From: Rosettibacter sp964572725
GTDB taxonomy: Bacteria > Bacteroidota > Ignavibacteria > Ignavibacteriales > Melioribacteraceae
Length of the DNA: 64,000 nt
Reading direction: 5' to 3'
NCBI GenBank assembly: GCA_964572725.1
Contig: CAZNFW010000001.1
Span: 106,729 to 170,728 of the forward strand
The position numbers were made by a program, and so were the translations under genes. The notes below the pieces were generated by a model, which did no database searches, had not been told where the DNA came from, and saw only the letters and a program-made list of their open reading frames with translations. Within the stretch, counting starts at the first letter, position 1, and each line of letters starts with the position of its first letter. This document shows, one piece after another, positions 32,361-41,224 of this stretch.

Positions 32361-34049
32361 ATGAATTTATTATCCGCTGAAATAACAATTTTTCTAATCA
32401 GTATAAGTATAATTCTTCTTTTTGCAAGAGGAATTGGTGAATTATTAAGATTAATTAAACAGCCAATTGTTATTGGAGAAATAATTGCTGGAATTATTTT
32501 AGGCCCTTCGATTTTGGGCACTCTTTTTCCAAAATTTTATAATACAATTTTCGCACAGTATGATTCTGTTGCAATTGCACTCCATGGAATTACTATTCTT
32601 GGAATTATAATGCTTTTAATGGTAACAGGAATTGAAATTGATATATCAGTTATGATTAAACAGGGAAGAAAATCTTTTTTAATAAGTCTATCCGGAATTT
32701 TATTCCCATTTATGTTAGGATTTTTAGCTGCATATTTTTTTCCTGCTCAATTAGGATTGATTGAATCAGATTTACATCTTATTTATTCTTTATTTATTGG
32801 CACTGCTCTGTCTGTTACTGCTTTACCTGTTGTAGCAAGAACATTGATGGAATTAAATATTTTTAAAACAGAAATTGGATTTTCTATCATTACTTCTGCA
32901 ATGTTGATTGATTTAACAGGATGGTTAATTTTTTCGGTTTTGTTGGGGATTATTGGCAAAGGTCATTCAAATAATTTTGAAGTATATGAAGTAATTTTAA
33001 TTCTTGTTGTATTCACTCTGTTTGTATTTTTGTTTTTGAAAAAATTTATTGATAGAACATTAGATTTTTCAAAAAAATATCTTTCAAATCCTGGGGCAGT
33101 ACTGAATGTTATTTTTATACTTGGATTTTTAGGTGCTGCCTTTACAGAATATATTGGCATTCATGCAATATTCGGTGCATTTATTATTGGTATTGCAATA
33201 GGTGATTCTGTTTATATAACTGAAAATATTAAAGAAATGATTAATCAATTTATTACAAATATTTTTGCTCCATTATTTTTCGCTTCGATTGGTTTGAGAA
33301 TTAATTTTATTCAAAATTTTGATTTTACACTTGTATTTATTTTTTTATCACTATCTCTAATTGGGAAAATAATGGGAGTTTATGCAGGAGCATTTCTATC
33401 AGGTTTCAATAAAAATGAATCTTTAACAATTGCATTTGGATTGAATGCTCATGGCACAATAGAACTTATTTTAGGAACTGTAGCTTATGATATTGGACTG
33501 ATAAACGAAAAAGTTTTTGTAGCTCTAATAATAATAGCTCTAATTACTACTCTTACAAGTGCTCCTTTTATGAGTATTTTTATAAAGAAAAGTAAAATAT
33601 TATTAAAGTTATCAGATTTACTGAAACCACAAAACATTATATTTACTGATGTGGATAATAAAGAAGAATTGATAAAACAGCTTTGCCTGAATATTTGTCG
33701 AACTTACAACAAAATTGACTGCGAAAATTTATTTAATCGTGTTATGGAACGAGAAAATCAAATATCAACTGGTTTAGAAAACTATTTAGCTATTCCACAT
33801 GCAAGAATAAATATTCAAAATCCAATTGCTGCTGTTGCAATTCACAAAAAAGGAATTGATTTTGGTTCTATTGATAATCTTCCTGCAAGATTAATAATTC
33901 TTTTAATTACACCTGAGCACAAACCCGAAATACAACTTGAATTACTATCTGAGATAGCTATAAAATTTGATGACAAAAATTTTGTAGAAGAATTGATTAA
34001 TTGTGAAAATGCAGATGAAGTAATTTCTAAAATTAAACAACTTTATTAG
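32361..34049 (+). CDS. CPA2 cation:proton antiporter fused to a PTS EIIA domain
   Basis: A 562-residue fusion. Residues about 1-410 form a KefB/NhaP-like CPA2 antiporter with about 12 membrane helices, including GELLRLIKQPIVIGEIIAGI, GPSILGTLFP, SLFIGTALSVTALPVVARTL and GFLGAAFTEYIGIHAIFGAF. Residues about 425-562 match a fructose/nitrogen-type EIIA domain: LENYLAIPHARINIQNPIAA with the phosphorylatable His at about 480, then GIDFGSIDNLPARLIILLIT and a C-terminal LSEIAIKF...EELI. The EIIA part probably tunes ion exchange by PTS phosphorylation (inference). It follows a UspA gene by 10 bp. Confidence 0.85.
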   Translation: MNLLSAEITIFLISISIILLFARGIGELLRLIKQPIVIGEIIAGIILGPSILGTLFPKFYNTIFAQYDSVAIALHGITILGIIMLLMVTGIEIDISVMIKQGRKSFLISLSGILFPFMLGFLAAYFFPAQLGLIESDLHLIYSLFIGTALSVTALPVVARTLMELNIFKTEIGFSIITSAMLIDLTGWLIFSVLLGIIGKGHSNNFEVYEVILILVVFTLFVFLFLKKFIDRTLDFSKKYLSNPGAVLNVIFILGFLGAAFTEYIGIHAIFGAFIIGIAIGDSVYITENIKEMINQFITNIFAPLFFASIGLRINFIQNFDFTLVFIFLSLSLIGKIMGVYAGAFLSGFNKNESLTIAFGLNAHGTIELILGTVAYDIGLINEKVFVALIIIALITTLTSAPFMSIFIKKSKILLKLSDLLKPQNIIFTDVDNKEELIKQLCLNICRTYNKIDCENLFNRVMERENQISTGLENYLAIPHARINIQNPIAAVAIHKKGIDFGSIDNLPARLIILLITPEHKPEIQLELLSEIAIKFDDKNFVEELINCENADEVISKIKQLY

Positions 34050-34073
34050 TTTTGTTAAAAAGAAAATTTGACT

Positions 34074-34847
34074 ATGATACTAAATTTATTTCAAAAGTTA
34101 GGAAAGAAAACAATTTATTTTTTTCAGGAGAGTGGACAGGTTTTTAGATTACTTGGAGAAATATTGTTGTATGCTCCATCATTAATCAAAGGCAGAAAAA
34201 ATTTTGTATATCAAATGGAACATATCGGGGTAAATTCACTGCCGCTTGTTTTTATTATTGCAATTTTTACTGGGGCAGTATCTGCGTGGCAGGCTGCTTA
34301 TCAATTAAAAGGATTAGCACCGTTATCTTTTTTGGGAGCTGCAACAAGCAGAGCAATTATAACAGAACTCGGTCCCGTTCTTACTGCAATTGTAATAGCT
34401 GGAAGAGTTGGGGCATCAATTGCAGCTGAACTTGGTTCTATGAAAGTTACTGAACAAATTGATGCTCTCGAAACTATGGGTATAAGTCCTATTAGGTTTT
34501 TAGCAACACCCCGATTTTTTGCATCTATTATTATGATGCCAATACTCGTAGTTTTTGCAAATGTGATTGCAACTATTGGGGCTTATTTTATATCCAATTT
34601 TTTCTTGGGAGTTTCATATAGTGTATTTTTCGAATCTGTAAGAAGATATTTTATTTTTGGCGATTTTGTTTTTGGATTATTTAAAGGAATGGTATTTGGT
34701 GCAGTAACATCTTTACTTGGATGCCATATTGGTTTTATGACAGAAGGTGGAGCTGAAGGGGTGGGATTGTCCACAATTCGATCATTTGTTTTAAGTTCCG
34801 CATTAATTCTAATCTTGGATTATATTCTCTGGACTATCGTTTTTTAA
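34074..34847 (+). CDS. MlaE-family ABC transporter permease
   Basis: A permease of about 257 residues from phospholipid/mce-type ABC transporters. Family blocks include the opening helical region, SLPLVFIIAIFTGAVSAWQA, LGAATSRAIITELGPVLTAI, VAGRVGASIAAELGSMKVTE (here VIAGRVGASIAAELGSM), QIDALETMGISPIRFLATPR and EGVGLSTIRSFVLSSALILI. I chose the ATG at 34074 over TTG at 34068; neither has a good ribosome site. The usual partner genes (an MlaF-type ATPase and an MlaD/MCE protein) are not next to it; the following gene is an aminotransferase. Confidence 0.88.
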   Translation: MILNLFQKLGKKTIYFFQESGQVFRLLGEILLYAPSLIKGRKNFVYQMEHIGVNSLPLVFIIAIFTGAVSAWQAAYQLKGLAPLSFLGAATSRAIITELGPVLTAIVIAGRVGASIAAELGSMKVTEQIDALETMGISPIRFLATPRFFASIIMMPILVVFANVIATIGAYFISNFFLGVSYSVFFESVRRYFIFGDFVFGLFKGMVFGAVTSLLGCHIGFMTEGGAEGVGLSTIRSFVLSSALILILDYILWTIVF

Positions 34848-34862
34848 TTAAAAGAGGTATCA

Positions 34863-36071
34863 ATGAAGAATAATATTATTAAACCTGCTAAAAGAACAGA
34901 AAATGTTGCATATGCTGTACGAGATATTGTAGTACTTGCAAAAGAAGTTGAAAAAACAGGAAAAGAAATGTTATATCTTAATATTGGCGACCCAAATCTC
35001 TTTGATTTTGAACCTCCTAAACATCTTATCGAAGAAACTTATAAGGCAATGCTGAAAAATTATAATGGTTATGCACCATCCTCAGGAATTAAACCAGCAA
35101 TCGATGCAATTCAACAAGAAGCTGAAAGAAAGGGAATTAAAAATATACAGGACATATTTGTAACTACAGGTGCAAGCGAAGCTATTGATATTTGTTTGAC
35201 TGCACTTGTTAATGAAGGGGAAAATGTTTTAACTCCCACTCCGGGTTATCCTCTTTATACTGCTGTTCAAAGTAAACTTCAATTAATCGAAAACCCATAT
35301 TACCTTGATGAAAATAACGACTGGCAACCAGATATTGATGATATTCGAAGTAAAATAAATGATAAAACAAGAGCCATTATTATTATTAATCCAAATAATC
35401 CAACAGGTGCTAATAATTCTTATAATACATTAAAACAAATTGTGGATTTGGCTATTGAACATAATCTGGTAATTTTTTCTGACGAAATTTATGACAAACT
35501 TTTGATGGATGAAGAAGAACATATTTCAATAGCTTCGATTAATCCTGATGTTCCTGTTATTACATTTGGAGGATTGTCAAAAAATTACATGGTTCCGGGT
35601 TTTAGAATTGGCTGGGGTATAGTAAGCGGTAATAAATCAGTTCTTAAAGACTATATTGATGCAATTAATAAATTATTAAGAGCAAGATTGTGTGCAAATC
35701 ATCCCGAGCAATATGGAATAGCTCCATCCTTGCTTGGTGACCAGTCGCATCTAAAAGTTGCTGTAAATAAATTAACAAGCAGGAGAAATCTGACAGTTGA
35801 AATGTTGAATTCTATTCCCGGCATTTCTTGCATTGAACCTAAAGGTGCTTTTTATGCATTCCCGAGAATACATAATATTTCTGATGATGTTCATTGGACT
35901 TCAGAATTAATAAAAGAAACAGGGGTAGTAGTTGTACCAGGAACTGGTTTTGGACAACTGCCGGGCACAAATCATTTTCGTGTTGTATTTTTGCCGCCGG
36001 AAAATATTTTGGAAAAAGCATATAAGTTAATTGCTTCGTTTCATGAAAAGTATTTGAATACTTTTTGTTAA
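34863..36071 (+). CDS. PLP-dependent class I/II aminotransferase (AlaA/AspC-like)
   Basis: A 402-residue fold-type I aminotransferase. Visible are YLNIGDPNLFDFEPPKHL, GYAPSSGIKPAIDAI, TTGASEAIDICLTALVNEGE, PTPGYPLYTA, the PLP-contacting NPNNPTGANNSY and FSDEIYDKLL, the lysine motif FGGLSKNYMVPGFRIGW, and GVVVVPGTGFGQLPGTNHFR near the C-terminus. It resembles AlaA-type alanine/valine aminotransferases more than AspC, but the substrate cannot be fixed by eye. RBS AGAGGT precedes the ATG. The 107-bp repeat starts 4 bp after the stop. Confidence 0.85.
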   Translation: MKNNIIKPAKRTENVAYAVRDIVVLAKEVEKTGKEMLYLNIGDPNLFDFEPPKHLIEETYKAMLKNYNGYAPSSGIKPAIDAIQQEAERKGIKNIQDIFVTTGASEAIDICLTALVNEGENVLTPTPGYPLYTAVQSKLQLIENPYYLDENNDWQPDIDDIRSKINDKTRAIIIINPNNPTGANNSYNTLKQIVDLAIEHNLVIFSDEIYDKLLMDEEEHISIASINPDVPVITFGGLSKNYMVPGFRIGWGIVSGNKSVLKDYIDAINKLLRARLCANHPEQYGIAPSLLGDQSHLKVAVNKLTSRRNLTVEMLNSIPGISCIEPKGAFYAFPRIHNISDDVHWTSELIKETGVVVVPGTGFGQLPGTNHFRVVFLPPENILEKAYKLIASFHEKYLNTFC

Positions 36072-36074
36072 TAA

Positions 36075-36181
36075 GGGGCTGTCTAAAAAGTAACTATTCA
36101 ACTTCGAATCTGTGAAAATCTTTTTAAATCTGTGTTTTCTGTGTTCTATTTTTTAAAAAACCTTACTTTTTAGACAACCCC
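36075..36181 (-). repeat. 107-bp dispersed element, copy C (inverted)
   Basis: Third copy, in the opposite orientation: on the plus strand it begins GGGGCTGTCTAAAAAGTAA and ends TTACTTTTTAGACAACCCC. Here the inverted termini match over about 19 bp with one G-T-type difference. It is flanked on both sides by ATAA, a possible 4-bp target duplication. It could also fold and terminate transcription of the aminotransferase gene. Confidence 0.85.
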
Positions 36182-36221
36182 ATAAGCTAAAACCATAATT
36201 GATTTTATATTCTAGAACAAC

Positions 36222-37550
36222 TTAGATATACATATTAATCAACTGTTCTAATAATTCCTGCTTTCCGCTTATTAATTTAGGTTCGCCGTACTTAACTGCA
36301 AGATCTCTCAAATCTTCAAGGGTTAATTCACCTTTTTCAAATTTTGCTCCATCACCACTGTCAAATGAAGCATATCTTTCTTTTCGGATTTTTTTGTAAT
36401 CAGATTCATTTAATATTTTTTCTGCAACAATCAATGCTCTTGCAAATGCATCCATACCTGCAATGTGAGCAATAAAAATATCTTCAATATCTGTAGAATT
36501 TCTTCTAACTTTTGCATCGAAGTTTACTCCACCGGTTCCAAAACCGCCTGCTTCTGCAATTACAAGCATAGCCTCTACTAATTCATAAATATTAATTGGG
36601 AATTGGTCTGTATCCCATCCATTTTGATAATCACCTCGATTAGCATCAATACTTCCAAATAAGCCTGCATCAACGGCACATTGAATTTCGTGCTGAAATG
36701 TATGCCCTGCTAATGTAGCATGATTAACTTCTATGTTCAATTTAAAATCTTTATCCAATCCGAAATATCTTAAGAATCCAATTACAGTTTCTACATCATA
36801 ATCATATTGGTGTTTTGAAGGTTCCATTGGTTTTGGTTCAATTAAGAAAGTTCCTTTAAAACCTTGTTTACGACCGTAATCTTTAGCTAATTCTAAAAAT
36901 TTTGCCATGTGTTCTTTTTCTCTTTTCATATTAGTATTGAGAAGAGTTAAATAACCTTCACGTCCTCCCCAGAATACATAATTTTCACCGCCGAGTTCAA
37001 TTGTAGCATCAATTGCTCTTTTTACTTGAGTAGCAGCATATGTAACCACATGGAAATCTGGATTTGTGGCAGCACCATTCATGTATCGAGGATGTGAAAA
37101 TAAATTTGCAGTACCCCAGAGTAATTTTACACCAGATGCTTTTTGTTTTTCTTTTGCATAATCAATCATTATCTGAAGTCTTTTGTCTGATTCTTCAATT
37201 GTGTCTCCTTCTTCAACTAAATCGAAATCGTGGAAGCAGTAAAATGGTAATCCTAATTTTGTGATAAATTCAAAAGCGGCATCCATTTTTGCTTTGCCTC
37301 TTGAAATTGGATCTTTTTCCTCATTCCATGGAAGTCTTTTGGTTCCTCTACCAAATGGGTCAGATAATTCTGAACAGAAGCTGTGCCAGTATGCAGCAGA
37401 AAATCTGAAATATTCTTTCATGGTTTTTCCGAAAACAATTCGATTTTCGTCATACCATTTGAAGGCTAAGGGATTTTTAGAATCTTTTCCTTCATACTGA
37501 ATTTTGTTAATTCCTTTGAAATATTCTTTGTTGCCGATTAATACTTCCAT
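36222..37550 (-). CDS. xylA: Xylose isomerase
   Basis: Interconverts D-xylose and D-xylulose. About 442 residues, the class II length. Visible are FRFSAAYWHSFCSELSDPFG, the catalytic FCFHDFDLVEEG-like segment (YCFHDFDLVEEG), ENYVFWGGREGYLTLLNTNM, TFLIEPKPMEPSKHQYDYDV (metal-binding Glu/Lys region), LNIEVNHATLAGHTFQHEIQ and GSIDANRGDYQNGWDTDQFP. I chose the ATG at 37550 (MEVLIGNKEYF) over GTG at 37559 because AAGGTG then sits at the right distance. It follows xylB in the same operon. Confidence 0.97.
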   Translation of the reverse strand: MEVLIGNKEYFKGINKIQYEGKDSKNPLAFKWYDENRIVFGKTMKEYFRFSAAYWHSFCSELSDPFGRGTKRLPWNEEKDPISRGKAKMDAAFEFITKLGLPFYCFHDFDLVEEGDTIEESDKRLQIMIDYAKEKQKASGVKLLWGTANLFSHPRYMNGAATNPDFHVVTYAATQVKRAIDATIELGGENYVFWGGREGYLTLLNTNMKREKEHMAKFLELAKDYGRKQGFKGTFLIEPKPMEPSKHQYDYDVETVIGFLRYFGLDKDFKLNIEVNHATLAGHTFQHEIQCAVDAGLFGSIDANRGDYQNGWDTDQFPINIYELVEAMLVIAEAGGFGTGGVNFDAKVRRNSTDIEDIFIAHIAGMDAFARALIVAEKILNESDYKKIRKERYASFDSGDGAKFEKGELTLEDLRDLAVKYGEPKLISGKQELLEQLINMYI

Positions 37551-37575
37551 ATTATTCACCTTTTTTGTTTATGAT

Positions 37576-39066
37576 TTATAGAAATTTTTTTAATTGCTCA
37601 GTCCATTTGTTGTATGCATTTATTGTTTTCTCAATTAGTTCTGGTTTATGATTTATTATTTGAATCTTTTCTAAATTCTTAAATGCTTCATCAAAAGATT
37701 TATAATAATTTGCACCATAAGCAGCTCCTCGTGCTGCACCCTGTGCACCATCAGTATCATACAGTTCAATAGTTGCTTGAGTTAAATTTGCAAGTGTTTC
37801 TCTGAAAATTGGGCTTAAAAACAAATTCGAATTACCAGCACGAATCATGTTTATATTCAAACCCATTTCATTAATTATTTCAATTCCATATTTGAATGAG
37901 AATGCAATCCCTTCTTGAACTGCACGGAAGAAATGAGATTTTGTATGTCGATTAAAATCGACATTAAGGAAATGACTTCCAATGTTTTTGTTTTCAAACA
38001 TTCTTTCTGCACCATTGCCAAATGGCAAANNNNNNNNNNTTGTTAAACCATCACAACCAATATCAATTTTTTCAGCAAGATTATTCATTTCGTTGTAAGA
38101 AAGTTCGGAAGCCATATTTTTTCTAATGAAAGAATTAAGAATTCCAGTGCCATTAATGCAAAGCAAAACACCAATTCGAATTTGTTCTGAAGAATGATTT
38201 ACATGGGCGAATTGATTTACACGTGATTTTTTGTCGTAATTTAATTTATCAATTACCGCATAAACAACTCCAGAAGTGCCTGCTGTTGCAGCAATTTCAC
38301 CGGGATTAAGAACATTAAGTGAAAATGCATTATTTGGCTGATCACCTGCACGGTATGAAACAACCACACCTTCTTTCAAACCTAATTCTTCAGCAGCTTT
38401 TTTTGTTAAGTTTCCCTGTACCGAAAAAGTTGGAACAACATCAGGTAACAAAGCTTCATCAATTTCATAATAGTTAAGAATTTCTTTTGAAATAGAATTA
38501 GCTTTAAAATCCCAGAAAATTCCTTCTGATAACCCTGAAACTGTTGTATTTATTTCATCAGTTAATTTCATGGCAATGAAATCGCCAGGCAGCATTATTT
38601 TATAAATTTGTTTATAAATATCAGGTTCATTTTCTTTAATCCATCTTAATTTTGAAGCAGTAAAATTACCTGGTGAATTCAATAAATTATTTAAGCAATA
38701 ATCCTCACCAATTTTTTGAAAAGCAGTATTTCCAATCTCAACTGCACGGCTGTCGCACCAGATTATTGATGGCCTCAATACTTTTTTGTTTTTATCAACT
38801 ACAACCAGACCGTGCATTTGATATGAAATACCAATAGATTTTATTTGTTGTGTATCAATATTTGCTTTTTGAATTAACTGTCTTGTTAATATTTTAACAT
38901 ATTCCCACCAAGTTTCAGGATTCTGTTCTGCCCATCCAGGTTTGGGCGAATTAATTTGCATTTCCTGTTCAGGATAAAAACCTTGAATTATTGATTTCCC
39001 TTTTTCAATATCTAGGATGGTACATTTAATTGATGAGCTTCCAATGTCATATCCAATGGAATACAA
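37576..39066 (-). CDS. xylB: Xylulokinase, with a 10-base assembly gap
   Basis: Phosphorylates D-xylulose to xylulose 5-phosphate. FGGY-family layout: IGYDIGSSSIKCTILDIEKG (phosphate 1 loop), PGWAEQNPETWWEYV, SYQMHGLVVVDKNKKVLRPS, IIWCDSRAVEIGNTAFQKIG, LPGDFIAMKLTDEINTTVS, and a C-terminal ATPase half with RAGNSNLFLSPIFRETLANL and GAQGAARGAAYGANYY. It starts with TTG at 39066 with AGGAGG upstream. Ten N bases at 38030-38039 leave a few residues unknown and the frame continues across them as given. xylA follows after 25 bp. Confidence 0.94.
   Translation of the reverse strand: MYSIGYDIGSSSIKCTILDIEKGKSIIQGFYPEQEMQINSPKPGWAEQNPETWWEYVKILTRQLIQKANIDTQQIKSIGISYQMHGLVVVDKNKKVLRPSIIWCDSRAVEIGNTAFQKIGEDYCLNNLLNSPGNFTASKLRWIKENEPDIYKQIYKIMLPGDFIAMKLTDEINTTVSGLSEGIFWDFKANSISKEILNYYEIDEALLPDVVPTFSVQGNLTKKAAEELGLKEGVVVSYRAGDQPNNAFSLNVLNPGEIAATAGTSGVVYAVIDKLNYDKKSRVNQFAHVNHSSEQIRIGVLLCINGTGILNSFIRKNMASELSYNEMNNLAEKIDIGCDGLTXXXXLPFGNGAERMFENKNIGSHFLNVDFNRHTKSHFFRAVQEGIAFSFKYGIEIINEMGLNINMIRAGNSNLFLSPIFRETLANLTQATIELYDTDGAQGAARGAAYGANYYKSFDEAFKNLEKIQIINHKPELIEKTINAYNKWTEQLKKFL
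38030..38039. other. Assembly gap (10 N) inside xylB
   Basis: Ten unknown bases within the xylulokinase gene mark a scaffold join; the true gap length is not certain. Confidence 0.99.
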
Positions 39067-39089
39067 TTTTTCCTCCTATTATTCTGAAA

Positions 39090-39114
39090 ATTATGTGTAT
39101 AAAATACACTTAAT
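39090..39114. promoter_or_regulatory. Palindromic operator between xylB and the Nudix regulator
   Basis: ATTATGTGTAT-AAA-ATACACTTAAT is a 25-bp palindrome with one mismatched pair, in the divergent region 24 bp upstream of the xylB start codon. The core GTGTA-N5-TACAC recurs at 46416-46432. It is the likely binding site of the Nudix-type regulator next to it. Confidence 0.6.
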
Positions 39115-39205
39115 GAAATAAAAAGTCACTAAAAATATTTTAAGGTTATAGATAAATTATTTTTTAAATTAGAGGCTGAAAGAATAATTAATCAGGAATA
39201 AAATA

Positions 39206-39895
39206 ATGTCTCATATTCTTAAAGATGTTATTAAAAATATTTCAATTGATTGTGTAATATTTGGATTCGAAAACTCATCACTGGAAGTTTTATTGGTTAA
39301 ACGAGCAATAAATCCAGAAAAAGGGAAATGGGCACTTCCAGGTGGATTTATTAAAAAAAATGAATTGGTAAAAGAAGCTGCACAAAGAATTCTTGAAGAA
39401 ACAACTGGAATTAAAAATATTTATCTCGAAGAAATTACTGTATTTGATGCTGTTGACAGATATCCCTTGAGAAGAGTTTTTACAATAGGTCATTTTGCTC
39501 TTGTTAAACCTGAACATTATAAATTATCTTCAGGAGTTGATACTTCAGAAGTAAGATGGTTTAAGTTATCTGAAATTCCAAAATTGCCTTTTGATCATAA
39601 TGAAATTATAAAAGTTGCACTGGAGAAATTAAGAACAAGGATTAGATATCGTCCAATTGGATTTGAATTATTACCAGAAAAATTTACTCTTCCACAACTT
39701 CAAACATTGTATGAAGTAATATTAGGCAAGAAACTCGATAAAAGAAATTTCAGGAAAAAATTGATGAACATGAATTTATTGATAAGATTAAAAAAAACGA
39801 GCACAAATGGAAAAAGGCGTCCTGCATTTCTTTATAAATTTGACAAAAAAAATTATGAAAGATTAAAAGAGAAGGGTTTTATTTTTGAACTGTAA
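39206..39895 (+). CDS. Nudix-domain transcriptional regulator (NrtR/AraR/XylR-like)
   Basis: A 229-residue protein: Nudix domain (about 10-145) plus a C-terminal winged helix (about 155-229, TLPQLQTLYEVILGKKLDKR, FRKKLMNMNLLIRLK, RPAFLYKF). In the Nudix box (47-69) two glutamates of the REuxEE core are replaced (I62 and T66), so hydrolase activity is probably lost and the domain may serve as a ligand sensor. In Bacteroidota, Nudix-fused winged-helix proteins regulate pentose genes (AraR/XylR-like). It diverges from xylBA across a 139-bp region with a palindrome, so it is probably the local xylose regulator. A MutT enzyme is the less likely alternative. Confidence 0.82.
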   Translation: MSHILKDVIKNISIDCVIFGFENSSLEVLLVKRAINPEKGKWALPGGFIKKNELVKEAAQRILEETTGIKNIYLEEITVFDAVDRYPLRRVFTIGHFALVKPEHYKLSSGVDTSEVRWFKLSEIPKLPFDHNEIIKVALEKLRTRIRYRPIGFELLPEKFTLPQLQTLYEVILGKKLDKRNFRKKLMNMNLLIRLKKTSTNGKRRPAFLYKFDKKNYERLKEKGFIFEL

Positions 39896-39901
39896 TTGTT
39901 T

Positions 39902-39932
39902 TTGAAAAGCTCTGTTGGTTTCTCTATATTTG
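39902..39932 (+). promoter_or_regulatory. Promoter of the M16 peptidase gene (TTG-N20-TATATTTG)
   Basis: TTG at 39902-39904 and TATATTTG at 39925-39932 are 20 bp apart, the Bacteroidetes pattern. The GTG start of the next gene is 22 bp further on. Confidence 0.6.
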
Positions 39933-39954
39933 TTCTAAATTTTTAAGATAATTA

Positions 39955-41211
39955 GTGGCAAAATCTTCTTTGAACATAACAAAATTATCAAACGGCATCA
40001 CAATAGTTTCCGAAAGAATAAACTACGTTAAATCATTTTCACTCGGATTCTGGTTTAATGTGGGTTCAAGAGATGAACTGCCTGAAAATAATGGCATAAG
40101 TCATTTTCTTGAACATATGTTTTTTAAGGGAACTAAAAAAAGGTCAGCAAAAAAAATTGCAGAAGATATTGAATCACTGGGAGGTTATCTTAATGCATTT
40201 ACTTCGAAAGAGCATACATGCTTTTATGGCCGTGGTTTAAGCGAACATATTGAACAAACTTTTGAAGTTCTTGCTGATATGATTCAGAATTCCACATTTG
40301 ACCCTAAAGAAATTCAGAAAGAATCAAAAGTTGTTATTGATGAACTTTATGACATCGAAGATTCCCCTGAAGAACTAATTTTCGATAAATTTGAAAGCAA
40401 TGTATTTAATGGCAATTCTCTTGGTATGCCGATTATTGGAACAGAAAAGAATTTACGTTCATTCAAGCAAAAAGATTTATTCGATTATGTTAATGAAAAT
40501 TACACGCTTGATAGATTTTATATAGTTGCATCTGGAAATGTTGACCACAACAAACTAATTAAGTTTACTGATAAGTATATAAAAAAAGAACTTAAGCAAA
40601 CAAGCAATAAAAAAAGAAGTTTGATTCTACAGCAAACACACGACCTTCACGTTGAAAAGGAAACTCAACAAGTGCATTTTATAATTGGTAGACCTACTTA
40701 TGGATTTAAGGATAAAAAAAGAATTTCTGTTGCAGTACTTTCTCAAATTTTAGGAGAAGGGAGTAGCTCGAGATTATTTCAAAAATTGAGAGAGGAAAAT
40801 GGAATTGCTTATCAAATAAATACTTTTTTAAATTCTTTTTTTGATGTTTCAACTTTTGGAGTGTATCTTTCGACAAACGATAAATCAATATTTAAAGCAC
40901 AAAATCTAATTTTTAATGAAATAAAAAAACTGAAGCAAAAAAAAGTTGATAGTAAAGAACTCGAAAGAGCAAAAGAATATTTAATTGGAAATATATTAAT
41001 GAGTCTTGAAAGCACAACAAATAGAATGCACAGAATAGCTCAGTCAGTAATTTATTTTGGAAAAATTAAATCTGTTGAAGAAACAATCAGAAAAATAAAA
41101 TCTGTAACACGTGAAGAAATTTTAGAATTATCCAATGAAATATTTGAAAAAGATTCATTGACAAGAGTAATATTAAGTCCCAAAAATTTATTATTAGAAA
41201 AAGCAGCATAA
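39955..41211 (+). CDS. M16 family zinc metallopeptidase
   Basis: A 418-residue pitrilysin/mitochondrial processing peptidase-like protein. The inverted zinc site is HFLEH in GISHFLEHMFFKGTKKRS, with the downstream Glu in the ELYDIEDSPEELIFDKF region. C-terminal half: GRPTYGFKDKKRISVAVLSQ, LGEGSSSRLFQKLREENGIA. It starts with GTG at 39955 (MAKSSLNITKLSNGITIVSE). No signal peptide is visible, so it is probably cytoplasmic or peripherally associated. It lies 13 bp before nuoG. Confidence 0.88.
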   Translation: MAKSSLNITKLSNGITIVSERINYVKSFSLGFWFNVGSRDELPENNGISHFLEHMFFKGTKKRSAKKIAEDIESLGGYLNAFTSKEHTCFYGRGLSEHIEQTFEVLADMIQNSTFDPKEIQKESKVVIDELYDIEDSPEELIFDKFESNVFNGNSLGMPIIGTEKNLRSFKQKDLFDYVNENYTLDRFYIVASGNVDHNKLIKFTDKYIKKELKQTSNKKRSLILQQTHDLHVEKETQQVHFIIGRPTYGFKDKKRISVAVLSQILGEGSSSRLFQKLREENGIAYQINTFLNSFFDVSTFGVYLSTNDKSIFKAQNLIFNEIKKLKQKKVDSKELERAKEYLIGNILMSLESTTNRMHRIAQSVIYFGKIKSVEETIRKIKSVTREEILELSNEIFEKDSLTRVILSPKNLLLEKAA

Positions 41212-41224
41212 CGGAAGGTAAACT

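Noticed and set aside
39206..39895. MutT-type nucleotide hydrolase
   Set aside because: Two key glutamates of the Nudix box are missing and a winged-helix domain follows; position opposite xylBA favours a regulator.
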